Shown here piece after piece: positions 22,641-32,790 of a DNA stretch of 50,835 nucleotides. Numbering within the stretch: position 1 is the stretch's first letter; every line of letters begins with the position of its first letter. The position numbers were made by a program, and so were the translations under genes. The DNA comes from Bythopirellula polymerisocia. Its GTDB lineage: Bacteria > Planctomycetota > Planctomycetia > Pirellulales > Lacipirellulaceae. Under the pieces are notes generated by a model. The model was not told where the DNA came from and searched no databases. It worked only from the letters and a program-made list of their open reading frames with translations. The stretch is taken from assembly GCF_007860015.1 (NCBI RefSeq), contig NZ_SJPS01000014.1, forward strand, positions 1-50,835. Direction: 5' to 3'.

Positions 22641-23769
22641 GTTTTAGACCCATCGCAAGGACAATAAACCTGCGAAAATCGTAGAGGGTCTGTGGATTGG
22701 CAAGCGCCTCTTTTCTCTCAGCCACTTTTTCGGCTAACTCTTTGTGGTGGGCCGCGTAAGCCTCTGCGGTGACGCCTCGCACCTTGGCCTTCACCGCTGC
22801 GGTGTAGCTCTCTCCCATCCCAAAGGAGACGGTCCCATCGAGTAAGAAAAACGACCGCATCTTGCGAAAAATACTCTCGGCGTTCCCGGCCTTCGTATTG
22901 CTGCGGGCACTCAAGTCCCCCAGGTTGTGGGCAATGGCCTTGAGCTGGGGAGCCTTGTAGGTGCTACCAAGCTCTGCGTGAATCGCCTCTTCGCTCTCTA
23001 CGATGCGCTCGAAGGTAGCTTGGTACTGCTGGTACGTGAGGTCCTTGCCGCGAGATTTCCAGAGTTCTTTGAACTCAGCGAACGTGTAGGGGGTTTCATG
23101 GGGAACCCGGTCAGTCTCATGCCAGCCGCCTTCCGGCTGGTGCTCTCGGTTAAGCTCAACGATGATCTCTGCGAGTGGTCTGCCGTTAGTGAGTCGGTTT
23201 GGTTTGATTTCTGGGGCCGGATAGATGGCTCCCACATGGAACCACTCGCCATTTTGGAGCGACTCATCCCAGGCGACCCGGACTTCGTTTCGGGCATGGC
23301 TGATGCCGACAACCTGCCCGGTATGGAAGTGATTGGGGCTCAGGTGCGCTTCGACGGTATCACCCCGCCGGATGACAAAGCGATGCGCAGGGCCGTCGAT
23401 ATCAGCACGGATTCGGTCGACAGTGATCGTATCCTGGTCGTGCAGTTCATTGGGGTTTGGCCACTCTGAGTGGTCGCAATCGTAGACGATTTGCCGGTCG
23501 GGCCGGACCAGTGGCGGTGGAGGGAGTGAGGTGACTTCGGCCACTTGCTCAGGTTCTTTCTACTGGAGTTTCTCAGCTGGCTTCGCTGCTTCGTCAAAAT
23601 CAAAGGATCGTTGTTGCATAACTAAGGTTCTTTGTTGTTCGTCCTGTTATGGCCTCTAGTTGTCGAACCGTGACTTAGGCCGTAGGACGGACATACTGGC
23701 AGTACAAACAGGGATACGCTTGTCACTCAAACTGTTGGATTAACGAGCTGACATGTGCAACAATGAACT

Positions 23770-24213
23770 ATGCACCAGGAAGAATCTCCATCGCCCAATG
23801 AACACCAACCAGCGGATAATTTTGCGGACTTGTCCGCGAGCATCCCGCGCGAGCGACTCCCTGTGACCCGCACCTCAATTACGCACAAATTCAGTGTTTG
23901 TGGTACGGAGGGGTATTTGATTGTGGGGCTTTATGAAGATGGCCGACCGGGGGAGCTGTTTATCAAGATTGCCAAAGAGGGGAGTACGCTCAGCGGCCTG
24001 TTTGACACGATAGGGATTCTTACCTCGCTGGGTCTGCAGTACGGCGTTCCTCTAAAGGTTCTGGCTGCGAAACTCGAGCACACCCGATTTGAGCCGTGTG
24101 GACATTCCAAGAATAAAGAGATCCCCGAAGCATCGAGTCTTATCGATTACATCTTCCGCTGGCTTGCCATGAAGTTTCCTGACAGCCATGACCCTAAAAC
24201 AAGTGGAGAATGA
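23770..24213 (+). CDS. Stand-alone TSCPD domain protein
   Basis: A 147-residue protein. After 28 variable residues comes RERLPVTRTSITHKFSVCG, then YLIVGLYEDGRPGELFIKIAKEGS, STLSGLFDTIG, LQYGVPLKVL, RFEPCG and IDYIFRWLA. This is the TSCPD domain that normally forms the C-terminus of adenosylcobalamin-dependent (class II) ribonucleotide reductases. No reductase catalytic domain is present nearby. Orphan copies are known in bacteria and phages and may modulate the host reductase. It faces away from the broken large gene and is followed by a zinc-finger gene. Confidence 0.88.
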   Translation: MHQEESPSPNEHQPADNFADLSASIPRERLPVTRTSITHKFSVCGTEGYLIVGLYEDGRPGELFIKIAKEGSTLSGLFDTIGILTSLGLQYGVPLKVLAAKLEHTRFEPCGHSKNKEIPEASSLIDYIFRWLAMKFPDSHDPKTSGE

Positions 24214-24381
24214 TTTCTGCGTAGTCACGGAACGAAAACAGATCATGTACAGGACTTGTTATGAATCGGGATCGGACTCCCGGAAAAGAGGCAGAGGACT
24301 GACTTCTCATCTCTGTTCTGTTTTTTTCATAGAGTCAATTTGACTAGCAGACCAGACGCGCTTAGCGTGGAGGCCATGATG

Positions 24382-24723
24382 ATGCACTATGGCGATAACC
24401 GGCGATTAGACCCGATTGATTTCAAGGCCCTCAAGACACAGATATCGATACTCAAGGTACTGGAACTTTTCGACTGGCGGCCAACAAAAAAGCGTGGCGA
24501 TGAGCTTCGCGGACCTTGTCCGGTCCACGGTTCCAAGTCTCCAACGAGCACAATACTTGCCGTATCCACAAGCAAGAACGCCTGGAAGTGCCACAAGTGC
24601 GAAGCAGGGGGCAATCAACTCGATTTAGCCGCCCATTACTTCGGCCTCCGCCGCGACCAATGTGTCCGCGTAGCCGTCGCCCTCTGTCGAGAACTCGGCC
24701 GCGAGATTCCCCGAATAGAGTAG
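24382..24723 (+). CDS. CHC2-type zinc-finger protein (primase zinc-binding domain)
   Basis: About 113 residues from ATG 24382, which has GGAGG eight bases upstream. The frame is open from 24340. The domain has ILKVLELFDWRPTKKRGDEL, GPCPVHG, WKCHKCEAGGNQLDLAAHYFG and a terminal ALCRELG, with ligands C-x2-H and C-x2-C as in the DnaG zinc finger. No TOPRIM or polymerase domain follows, so the protein is only the DNA-recognition part. Such orphan fingers are common on plasmids and integrative elements, in line with the neighbouring remnants. Confidence 0.85.
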   Translation: MHYGDNRRLDPIDFKALKTQISILKVLELFDWRPTKKRGDELRGPCPVHGSKSPTSTILAVSTSKNAWKCHKCEAGGNQLDLAAHYFGLRRDQCVRVAVALCRELGREIPRIE

Positions 24724-25195
24724 AGGAGCCAGTCCTCTTCACATAAAAGAAAAATGCAGCCCGCCATCGGACAGGTCGCATTCGCTAATGATGTGTCGAT
24801 TGGATTAACCAAGCGTCTCTGTCTTGGGGTTTGGAATAGCAAGGGATTCGAATAGTTGGTTCAATCGTGTTGCGGCCTCTTCAGAGCTCTCAACTTCCAC
24901 ACTAATATCCATCTGACCGCATCCACAGCCAGCTTTGTCCGCGATCTATTACCAAAATTAGCACCTGAGTTACAACAAATGCTGACTTTTAGTGATTTGT
25001 TTTTCTGCTAATCTTTGCGTAGATCGGAAAGTACCGCTTCTTCCCCGGCTTGCCGGCAAGTTTGGTATCGAATGGCTTTGTATGCTAGGTTCGATAGATT
25101 AAGGATGTTGGGCGATGGTCAGTAGGGCGACTGCAGGGGGCAAAGAAAACTCGATTCTAAATGTAGGCATTTGCTGAGAAACTAGGAACTAAGGG
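24724..25195. other. Intergenic region before the sulfatase gene
   Basis: This contains one short minus-strand frame (listed separately) and otherwise AT-rich sequence ahead of the sulfatase start. No clear promoter pair or terminator stood out. Confidence 0.3.
24805..24912 (-). CDS. Possible 35-residue ORF or gene remnant
   Basis: The frame MDISVEVESSEEAATRLNQL, then FESLAIPNPKTETLG and stop, reads like the end of a real protein. Upstream of the ATG it continues as ADKAGCGCGQ before an in-frame stop at about 24949. The composition is convincing, but it is too short to assign. It may be a remnant of a longer protein with a cysteine-rich segment. Confidence 0.25.
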   Translation of the reverse strand: MDISVEVESSEEAATRLNQLFESLAIPNPKTETLG

Positions 25196-26710
25196 ATGAA
25201 AAGTAGCCATCTGACCGCTTGGATATCATTGTCTTCTATCGTTGGCACAGTATGTTTTGGATGTTTTGGTGCCAATTCTGTGATTGGCCACTCTCCTGCT
25301 GAGGTGCAACCAAACTTTGTAGTAATTGTAGTCGACGATCTGGGGTGGAGTGACTTGGGCTGCTACGGAAGCTCGTTTTATGAAACCCCGCATATCGATT
25401 CGCTGGCAGCAGAAGCGGTCCGGTTCACCAATGGCTATGCAGCATGCCCTGTATGCTCTCCCACAAGAGCTAGTATCCAGACAGGCAGAAACCCCGCGAG
25501 GTTGCATACTACGGATTGGTTCGGAGGACCCCAACCTGAGGAGGCACTTCGTACTCCCTTGTCCAAGAAATTCAGAAACCGACCCTTGTTACCTGCAAGC
25601 TATTTGGAATACTTGCCACTGCAAGAAAAGACGATAGCCGAGGTATTGCGTCAGCAAGGTTATAGCACCTTCTTTGCAGGTAAGTGGCACCTTGGAAATG
25701 TAGGGTATTACCCAGAGAATCAGGGTTACGAATTCAATCTAGGCGGTAATGAGAAGGGCTCACCACCTGGTGGCTATTTTTCACCCTACAAGAACCCCAA
25801 ACTCATCGATGGCCCCAAGGGCGAGCATTTACCCGACCGCTTGGCCAATGAATCGGTACGATTTTTGGAGAATCAAGGTGATGATCCATTTCTCTTGGTA
25901 TTGTCGTTCTACTCAGTACATAATCCTCAACAAGGCCGCATAGACCTGATAGAAAAGTATCAAGCTAAAGCGGCGAATCTTGTAACTGCCCAAGCAGAAT
26001 TCTCCCCCGAAGGACTGTTCGAAAATCGCCAGATCCAAAACCAACCGATCTACGCCGCCATGATGGAGGCAGTGGACCAAGCGGTTGGTAAGGTGCTGAC
26101 CTCCCTCGAAGAATTAGGACTCGAAGAAAACACCATTGTGCTATTTACATCTGATAATGGAGGTCTTAGCACAGCCGAAGGTTCGCCAACTAGCAATAGT
26201 CCACTGCGAGCTGGCAAGGGGTGGTTGTATGAGGGAGGGCTCAGAGTGCCTTGGATCGTGAAATGGCCTGGATCTACACAGCTAGGCATTATCTGCAATG
26301 AACCTGTTATCAGCGACGATATAATGCCCACAGTGCTTGAACTTGCGAAAGTACAAGCACATGAAAAGTCTACATTCGATGGTATAAGCCTTGTGCCATT
26401 GTTAAAAAATCCCGCAGTGAAATTGGTCCGCAATCTCTATTGGCATTACCCACATTACAGTAATCAAGGTGGTGGACCGAGTGGTGCAGTGAGGTCTGGC
26501 AAATGGAAGCTCATCGAGTGGTACGAAGATCAGCATCTGGAACTGTTCAATCTTGATCAAGATATCGGCGAACACCATAACTTACTTCGTTGCAATCCGA
26601 AGACTGCCAATGAACTTCATTTGCGACTCGTCCGCTGGCGGGAAGAGGTCGGTGGCCAAATGCCTATGTCAAATCCACTTTATTCTGCGGAAGAAATACG
26701 ATCACGATGA
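25196..26710 (+). CDS. Secreted sulfatase (family S1), CSPTR type
   Basis: A 504-residue protein with a signal peptide ending near residue 32. The metal-binding pair is in VVIVVDDLGWSDLGCYG (D47, D48). The canonical FGly motif CSPTR starts at C87, and GKWHLG and FTSDNGGLS follow. C-terminal TPHIDSLA-type spacing is normal. It removes sulfate esters from a glycan outside the cytoplasm. AAGG lies just upstream of the ATG. It is separated from the rest of the polysaccharide cluster by an IS30 relic. Confidence 0.93.
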   Translation: MKSSHLTAWISLSSIVGTVCFGCFGANSVIGHSPAEVQPNFVVIVVDDLGWSDLGCYGSSFYETPHIDSLAAEAVRFTNGYAACPVCSPTRASIQTGRNPARLHTTDWFGGPQPEEALRTPLSKKFRNRPLLPASYLEYLPLQEKTIAEVLRQQGYSTFFAGKWHLGNVGYYPENQGYEFNLGGNEKGSPPGGYFSPYKNPKLIDGPKGEHLPDRLANESVRFLENQGDDPFLLVLSFYSVHNPQQGRIDLIEKYQAKAANLVTAQAEFSPEGLFENRQIQNQPIYAAMMEAVDQAVGKVLTSLEELGLEENTIVLFTSDNGGLSTAEGSPTSNSPLRAGKGWLYEGGLRVPWIVKWPGSTQLGIICNEPVISDDIMPTVLELAKVQAHEKSTFDGISLVPLLKNPAVKLVRNLYWHYPHYSNQGGGPSGAVRSGKWKLIEWYEDQHLELFNLDQDIGEHHNLLRCNPKTANELHLRLVRWREEVGGQMPMSNPLYSAEEIRSR

Positions 26711-26784
26711 CTTAAACCCGATTCCAAATCCCAAAAATACAACGCGACAAGTTGATATTTTAAAAAACTCGCCGGGTCGTTTGA

Positions 26785-27627
26785 ATGCCGGTGTCTTTGC
26801 ACAGATTTGGTGTTCGCACAGAGGCCCAGCGAGGATATCGCGCCTTGCAAGCACAACGCTTGGCAGATCAGCGATGCGAAGCGTGCCGACAGCCTGCGAA
26901 GATTACTCACCCAACGTTGGAAAAGTCCGTTACCAAAAACCTAAAGAAAAAGTGGTCGCCCGATCAGATTGCCGGACGACTCCGCCAAAATTTGCCGCGT
27001 TAGCAAGATTGTCGTTTGTGTTCGGACGATTTCCAATTGGCTGGCGAATGATGCTCCAGAACTAGGAGAACCTCTGCGACGTGGCTACTGCCACTCACAG
27101 CCTCAAACAGACGGCCAATTGAAAGGTTTTGTGAGCATCGTAGTTCGTCCGCAGGTTGTGGACACACAGTTACTGGGAAGGAAAAACGTTCGTCAGTCTC
27201 GACCGCCATAGCGGCTTAGTAATGATGGCGGAAAGAAATAGCCAGTACCTGCGAACGCGGAAAAAGACAGCCTCAAATCAGCAGACACTATGCGAACGGC
27301 TTGTCGTGGCTTCAAAGATATATCGGACTCCCTACGGCGAACGATGATGCTGGACAATGGCAAGGAATTCGCGGAACTTCAGTGGTTGACGAACTAACTG
27401 GGAATCTAGGTTTATTTCGCCGATCCCCACTCGCCTCTTAGCAGCGCGGTTTGTATGAAAATACGAGCGGACTGCTCGGACGGTTCCTTCCCATAGGAAC
27501 CGATTTCTCCCGGATTAGTCACAACGAGTTGGCTCGGGTGGAGCAAAAACTCAACGGACGCCCTAGAAAAAGACTCGGATACAAAACTCCCGACGAAGTC
27601 ATCAACAATAAACACTGTCGCAACTAA
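26785..27627 (+). pseudogene. IS30-family transposase relic
   Basis: Pieces of one transposase appear in order but in changing frames. They are KKWSPDQIAGRLRQNLPR (to a stop at 27001), VSLDRHSGLVMMAERNSQYL (about 27180-27255), MLDNGKEFAE (about 27350), and finally HNELARVEQKLNGRPRKRLGY with KTPDEVINN and TAA at 27625. These are the HTH-linker, first-Asp, second-Asp and Glu regions of IS30 rve-type transposases. Several frameshifts, stops and a deletion of the central part make it inactive. The 5' start is not recognisable. Confidence 0.8.
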
Positions 27628-27710
27628 GGTTTGGATTCGCCACGCAAACAAGCAGATGTTATTGCGTGGACTTAGTAACTCTACTCACCGATTATAACAT
27701 TAATATAGCG

Positions 27711-28568
27711 TCAATTGTCATACTTAGTCAAAATCGCATCCATTTCACGACTTGCTCTTGCCAAGTGTCCGGTCGAGTACGGAAGCATTTCAGCTATAAC
27801 GGTTTGTTCGTAACCTATCTTACGGAGCGCTTCGATCGTCTCCTTCCAAGGCACATCACCGTCGCCGAGTTCGCAAAAGGAGTACTTGCCCTTCCAGCCG
27901 AACTCGTGCCGATAATCCTTGATATGAACGCGTTTAATTCGGCTCCCCAGCATTTCAATCCAGTGTGGCGGGTACTGGTGGTAGCCCAACACATTGCCGA
28001 CGTCGAAATAGACCCCTAGCCGCTCAGAGCCAAAGGAATCCAGGAAGCTGGCTAACTCGACGGGAGAGTAGAAAAAACCGTTCCATACATTTTCCAGGCA
28101 TAAGTCAACGTCGAATCGATCGGCCGTCTCTAATAGTTCTGAGATACACGTTCGACAGCGTTCGATGGCATGGTCATAACGCACTCGCTCGTCGGGACAA
28201 ATTGGACTTGTCACGACTCCAGGCACGAAGAGATACGCACTACAGCCAAGCCACGCAGTTCTTTCCAATGCCTTCTTGTTTAGCTGAACCGCCTTTTTTC
28301 GGACTTCGGGGTCGTTACTAACCGGATTGCAACCCCAGGTCATTCCGCTTGCCAAAGTCTCCATGGTGAACCCGGCGTTTTCCACCTCCGTGCGAATTGC
28401 TTCGCAAGCAGCCGTATCGCTTTCCACCGTCAGAACGCCTTTGGTGCTGATTGCAGGTTCAAGTAGATTGAACCCGGCACTATAAGCTTCTGCCAATCCA
28501 GCTTTGTCCAAGGGATGGGTACCCGCTAGGCCGTCCTTGAGCGACCAGTAACTAATGCCTTTACGCAT
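27711..28568 (-). CDS. Sugar phosphate isomerase/epimerase (TIM barrel)
   Basis: A 285-residue protein of the AP-endonuclease-2-like fold. It has a strand FNLLEPAI, metal-site segments DLCLENVWNGFFY and LGVYFDVGNVLGYHQYP, then KRVHIKDYRHEFG and VIAEMLPY. The Glu/Asp/His/Glu set matches metal-dependent ketohexose 3-epimerases and L-ribulose/hexulose phosphate isomerases of the UlaE type. ATG 28568 has GGAG nine bases upstream. It is the last gene of a five-gene minus-strand operon with a symporter and glycosidases, so it probably converts an imported sugar. Confidence 0.82.
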   Translation of the reverse strand: MRKGISYWSLKDGLAGTHPLDKAGLAEAYSAGFNLLEPAISTKGVLTVESDTAACEAIRTEVENAGFTMETLASGMTWGCNPVSNDPEVRKKAVQLNKKALERTAWLGCSAYLFVPGVVTSPICPDERVRYDHAIERCRTCISELLETADRFDVDLCLENVWNGFFYSPVELASFLDSFGSERLGVYFDVGNVLGYHQYPPHWIEMLGSRIKRVHIKDYRHEFGWKGKYSFCELGDGDVPWKETIEALRKIGYEQTVIAEMLPYSTGHLARASREMDAILTKYDN

Positions 28569-28631
28569 GGTTGCGTTCTCCAAAATGGAATCTGATTCAA
28601 TGAATTTGTGTCGGATATCATTCTCAGGGAT

Positions 28632-30581
28632 CTATACCATTTCGTCGCCTTCAATACTCATGCTTTGCCAGAGGGCCGCAATAGCCATGCCGGCCAATAC
28701 AACGACCAACGTCGATCCCGCCGCCCATGTGTAGCGACCATAGAGCCAGAAACCGGAAGCAAACAGGGCGCTATAGACCATCACGCATCCCAACAGCATG
28801 CAGACAATTCCGGCACCTAAGCCTGCGCTTCCTTGTGGAAGCCCATCGCTATCTTCCGAGAGAGCCTCTATGACCGGCTGCCAACCTGGGCCCCCAGGAT
28901 GCGTTTTGGCATAGAAGTTCTTCAAGACGGCCATCTCTGTTGTCGGTGTAAGCCATGTCACCAGTAGCCAAACGACCGTTGTAGCCGCGACGACAAACGG
29001 GAATTTCCAGATACCAAACGTGTCGCCTAGCGTTTCACCGTTTACAGAACCAAAGGTCACTGCCAAAGAGGTTAAGCCAGACGCCACCATGCCCGCAATC
29101 TCGGTCCAGGCGTTAATTCGCCACCAGAACCAGCGCAGCAAAAACACGAGCCCCGTTCCAGCGCCGAACATAATGATGATGTCGAAGAGCTGTTTCGCAT
29201 TTGTTAGTGCAAGCGCCAGGGCTGCTGACAGCACCATCAGTAGAACTGTGAAAGCGCGACCGGCCCATACCTGCTCCTTTTCTGTGGCCTCGGGGCGTGC
29301 AAAACGCTTATAAAAATCATGAACGGCATAGGACGCTCCCCAATTCAAATGGGTAGAAATGGTAGACATATAGGCAGCTACTAACGAGGCAACCACAATT
29401 CCCAGCCAACCCGAGGGAAGTGTTGTGAGCATGGCGGGATAAGCTAAGTCGTGTCCAAACTTGTCAAAGTTGACGTCTTGGTAGGCTTTTCGCAAAGTGC
29501 TTAGTCCTCTCGCCTTGATTTTCAGAGTCTCAATTTGCTGGCGCACTTCAGGGGATACCAAAGCAGGATCATTAGCCCAATCTTTGACCTGTGCATTCAA
29601 GGGTGCGGATTTGAGTGCAGATTCAGCCGCTACTCGCTCGGAGGGACTATCTAGCGGGAAGACCATCATGGAACATAAGGCTACAATGATCCACGGCCAT
29701 GGTCTCAAGGCATAGTGGGCCACATTGAAAAACAACGTGGCCCCAACTGCATGTTTGGCGGATTTTGCTGCCAACATCCGCTGCGCGATGTAGCCGCCAC
29801 CACCAGGTTCCGCCCCAGGATACCAACTGGCCCACCATTGCACAGAGAGGGGAATCACGAGAGCCTCGACAAACAGCGCCTTATTCGAGGCGTCAGGAAG
29901 TATCTTGAAACTATGTTGTAAAGAGTCATTTGAAACCAGACCCGCCAGTCCTCCCACGGATTCATGGCCTAAGGCATAGTAGGCCGCTGCTGTCGCACCT
30001 ATCAAAGCGGTAACAAATAACACGCAGTCGGTCAGCACAACCCCACGAAATCCACCTAAGCTGGAAAAGATTACGGTTACGATCGATGCGATGAGAATGG
30101 TTTGCAGCGACCCCATGCCGAACATGACTTCGCCGATCTTCATCGCCGCCAAACATACGCCTGACATGGCCATGACATTGAAGACCAAGCCCAGATAGAG
30201 TGCACGAAATCCACGCAAGAATGCGGCCGATTTGCCGGAATATCGCAGTTCGTAGAATTCGATGTCAGTCATTACCCCACTGCGACGCCACAGTTTGGCA
30301 TAGACGAATACAGTCAGCATTCCCGTCAGCAAAAAGGCCCACCACGACCAGTTGCCGGCAACGCCATTTTGGCGAACGATATCGGTGACCAGATTCGGAG
30401 TGTCAGTCGAAAAGGTTGTGGCCACCATGGACATACCCAGAAGCCACCAGGGCATCGTCCGACCAGAGAGGAAGAACTCATCGGTGTTCTTGCCAGCACG
30501 TCGAGATACTGCAACGCCTATCGCAAGCGTTAGCAGGAGGAATCCAACGACTATCACCCAGTCTAAAGTCGATAACGTCAT
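28632..30581 (-). CDS. Sodium:solute symporter (SSS family)
   Basis: A 649-residue inner-membrane transporter with about 14 hydrophobic helices. It begins LDWVIVVGFLLLTLAIGV and continues with DEFFLSGRTMPWWLLGMSM and MVATTFSTDTPNLVTDIVR, the SSS core and sodium-site region. A polar insertion of roughly 60 residues (PSERVAAESALKSAPLNAQ) lies between helices, and a long C-terminal extension follows. It probably imports a mono- or disaccharide released by the neighbouring hydrolases, driven by the sodium gradient, which suits a marine host. Confidence 0.9.
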   Translation of the reverse strand: MTLSTLDWVIVVGFLLLTLAIGVAVSRRAGKNTDEFFLSGRTMPWWLLGMSMVATTFSTDTPNLVTDIVRQNGVAGNWSWWAFLLTGMLTVFVYAKLWRRSGVMTDIEFYELRYSGKSAAFLRGFRALYLGLVFNVMAMSGVCLAAMKIGEVMFGMGSLQTILIASIVTVIFSSLGGFRGVVLTDCVLFVTALIGATAAAYYALGHESVGGLAGLVSNDSLQHSFKILPDASNKALFVEALVIPLSVQWWASWYPGAEPGGGGYIAQRMLAAKSAKHAVGATLFFNVAHYALRPWPWIIVALCSMMVFPLDSPSERVAAESALKSAPLNAQVKDWANDPALVSPEVRQQIETLKIKARGLSTLRKAYQDVNFDKFGHDLAYPAMLTTLPSGWLGIVVASLVAAYMSTISTHLNWGASYAVHDFYKRFARPEATEKEQVWAGRAFTVLLMVLSAALALALTNAKQLFDIIIMFGAGTGLVFLLRWFWWRINAWTEIAGMVASGLTSLAVTFGSVNGETLGDTFGIWKFPFVVAATTVVWLLVTWLTPTTEMAVLKNFYAKTHPGGPGWQPVIEALSEDSDGLPQGSAGLGAGIVCMLLGCVMVYSALFASGFWLYGRYTWAAGSTLVVVLAGMAIAALWQSMSIEGDEMV

Positions 30582-30667
30582 GCAATTGGCTCAATTATGT
30601 TTCTAACGCGGGCAATGAGGTATTTACCCTCCGGGCAACGATCCTTTGTCAGAAAATTCAACTATCG

Positions 30668-32770
30668 TTATTCGTCACCGATTTGAATTTCGTGAATAAC
30701 AAGCCGAGGCGATGTTTGCTTGTCAGTAGGTCGGATGCGAATCGACTTGCACCCTTCGGGAAGCTTTCCCACGGCTGTGCCGTTGTCGAAGGTAGCAATT
30801 TCGTGCCAATCGACTCCATCTGCCGAGGCCTCTAGTACACCTTGCTGGAGGGCATCCTTCTCTCCCCCCCAAATCTTTTGACGGCTTCCAAAACGTGAAC
30901 TCCCTGTAAAGACCTTGATGGACGCACCGCGAATAGCAGACTTGAAAGTCACCGTGAAATGGTCTCCCGGCTCGGGTGAGCGATCAGCCCAGAAATAGGT
31001 CTGCCAGTCTCCGTCAAAAGCAAACTCAGGTAAGCTCCCTATATATCTAGGGAGCGTCGTTTCTACGCTTGCATGCCAACGAGTTTTCTGTGAAAACTCC
31101 TCGAAGGGATTGTAGAAGGTGACGCGGGCAGCTTTATAATTCGCGAGCATTGGACGCAGTCGCTGGAGAAAATCGGCGTAGTCTTTTTGCTGAGGAGGCG
31201 ACCAGGCCGATTCAGCCAGTGCCGAGAGCCGAGGAAATACCATGTACTCTAGCTTGTCCCAAGTCTTGATGTATTCGGTCCAGATCTGTCCCTGACAACC
31301 TAAGATATGGTGTTCCAAATCAGTCCCCATCAATTCGCTCGGTACCGGATCAAAGTCGTAAACTTTGGCCAGCGGAAGATAGCCACCGATCGTCTCATAC
31401 TCTAATCCTTTGGCCAGTTCGAAAGCAGGGCTAGCCTGATAATAGTCAAAGTAACTATGCGACTTAGGTGCCATGACGACATCGTGGCCTTCGCGTGCAG
31501 AGTCCACAGCCGCCTCCCAAGTTTGCCAGGCCATGACAGTCGCTCCTGGCGAAAGACCTCCGTCACGAATCTCATCCCAGCCAATCAGCTTGCGTCCCCT
31601 TCTTTCAAGCAAACCTTCTACGCGCCTGATGAACCACGATTGCAGTTCGTGTTCGTCCTGAAGTCCCTCACGCTGGATCACCGACTGGGCAAAAGCCGAC
31701 TCTTTCCATTGATCCTTGGGGGCTTCATCGCCTCCGATGTGAATATACGTGGATGGAAAGAGTTCACAGACCTCCGCAAGGACGTCATCTATCCAATTGA
31801 ACGTTTCTTCCTTCGGTGACAAGATATAGGACTTTGTTCCCCAGCTTGCCGACACCTCAGGGGAGTAATCGGGGATGTCATCGTTACCGATCTCAGGATA
31901 GGCAGCGATGGCGGCTACCATGTGACCGGGCATATCTATCTCTGGTACGATCGTGATGTGCCGATCGGCGGCATACTGGACTAAGTCCCTGATCTCGTCC
32001 TGTGAATAAAATCCACCGTAGTGCGTACCGTCAGTGCCTAGACGATCACCATAGGGGGGTGAGGAGGTACGCCACGCGCCGATCTCGGTTAACTTAGGAT
32101 ATTTATCGATCTCAATTCGCCAACCTTGGTCGTCTGTAAGATGCCAATGCAACACATTGAGTTTATGCAGAGCCATCCAGTCGAGAAGCTGTTTGATATC
32201 ATTAGTCGCAAAAAGATGTCGTCCCACGTCTAAGAGCATGCCGCGCCATCCGAAACGCGGCTGGTCAACGATCTCACAGGCAGGCAGTTTGGACGCATCG
32301 CCTGACATAAGAATCTGTCGAAGCGATTGTGAGCCCCAATAGACTCCGGCTGCATCGTTGCCTGTGATCGTGATTGTGGCAGCTGACACCTTCAAGTGAT
32401 ATCCTTCGGAACCAAGTGTATAATCTTCGACAATAGCCAATCGGATTGATCGCGTCATATCTTGAGGTAAGTTGGTCTCTGTCAACGGGCAAACAGGCAA
32501 TGAAAGCTGAGTGATTTGCTTGATCGATTCGGCCAATAGGTGCGCTTCGGAGTCTAGGTTGCCGCCGTAAAGAATGGGCGTTTTGTCCGTGAATAGAAAG
32601 GCTCCTGCTTGTCGATTCTGCTGGACTGGCTTCGGAATAATCGGCAGGCTTTCAGATCGCGTTTGCTCGGCAGTTAAGGACATATAAATGCCGCCAATGA
32701 ATGCGACTACGGCAACGGTGAACGAGGAGTTCAAGGCGACATTCATTGATCGGCTAATCCTAAGTGACAT
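30668..32770 (-). CDS. Beta-N-acetylhexosaminidase (GH20)
   Basis: A 700-residue secreted enzyme. After a signal/anchor helix come PIIPKPVQQ and the GH20b domain. The catalytic barrel has LNVLHWHLTDDQGWRIEI, IVPEIDMPGHMVAAIAAYPE and the catalytic Asp348-Glu349 in IHIGGDEAPKDQW. A chitobiase/F5-8-like C-terminal domain ends in the TDKQTSPRLVIHEI strand. It removes terminal beta-linked GlcNAc or GalNAc with substrate-assisted catalysis. In this operon it implies that the target glycan carries N-acetylhexosamine. Confidence 0.93.
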   Translation of the reverse strand: MSLRISRSMNVALNSSFTVAVVAFIGGIYMSLTAEQTRSESLPIIPKPVQQNRQAGAFLFTDKTPILYGGNLDSEAHLLAESIKQITQLSLPVCPLTETNLPQDMTRSIRLAIVEDYTLGSEGYHLKVSAATITITGNDAAGVYWGSQSLRQILMSGDASKLPACEIVDQPRFGWRGMLLDVGRHLFATNDIKQLLDWMALHKLNVLHWHLTDDQGWRIEIDKYPKLTEIGAWRTSSPPYGDRLGTDGTHYGGFYSQDEIRDLVQYAADRHITIVPEIDMPGHMVAAIAAYPEIGNDDIPDYSPEVSASWGTKSYILSPKEETFNWIDDVLAEVCELFPSTYIHIGGDEAPKDQWKESAFAQSVIQREGLQDEHELQSWFIRRVEGLLERRGRKLIGWDEIRDGGLSPGATVMAWQTWEAAVDSAREGHDVVMAPKSHSYFDYYQASPAFELAKGLEYETIGGYLPLAKVYDFDPVPSELMGTDLEHHILGCQGQIWTEYIKTWDKLEYMVFPRLSALAESAWSPPQQKDYADFLQRLRPMLANYKAARVTFYNPFEEFSQKTRWHASVETTLPRYIGSLPEFAFDGDWQTYFWADRSPEPGDHFTVTFKSAIRGASIKVFTGSSRFGSRQKIWGGEKDALQQGVLEASADGVDWHEIATFDNGTAVGKLPEGCKSIRIRPTDKQTSPRLVIHEIQIGDE

Positions 32771-32790
32771 GCAACTCTTGTTTTGTAAGA

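Larger units (their letters stand above)
21001..23619 (-). pseudogene. Large accessory protein gene broken by amber codon, IS200 and IS110
   Basis: The gene starts at ATG 23619 (MQQRSFDFDEAAKPAEKLQ). It meets a TAG at 23560-23562, continues in frame through DTITVDRIRADIDGPAHRF and TYQQYQATFERIVESEEAI to DFRRFIVLAMG, and is then interrupted by an IS200-type element. Beyond it resumes with LSEAKGEDALTGEQMARWD and a long helical region. The last codons before the stop at 21001 are antisense IS110 sequence, so the real C-terminus is lost. More than 660 residues survive. Style and neighbours recall modules of large polyvalent proteins from conjugative elements and phages, but I cannot name the family. 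Confidence 0.7.

Noticed and set aside
22927..23469. 180-residue plus-strand frame
   Set aside because: It is antisense to the continuous minus-strand pseudogene, whose frame is open over 2 kb apart from the listed lesions.
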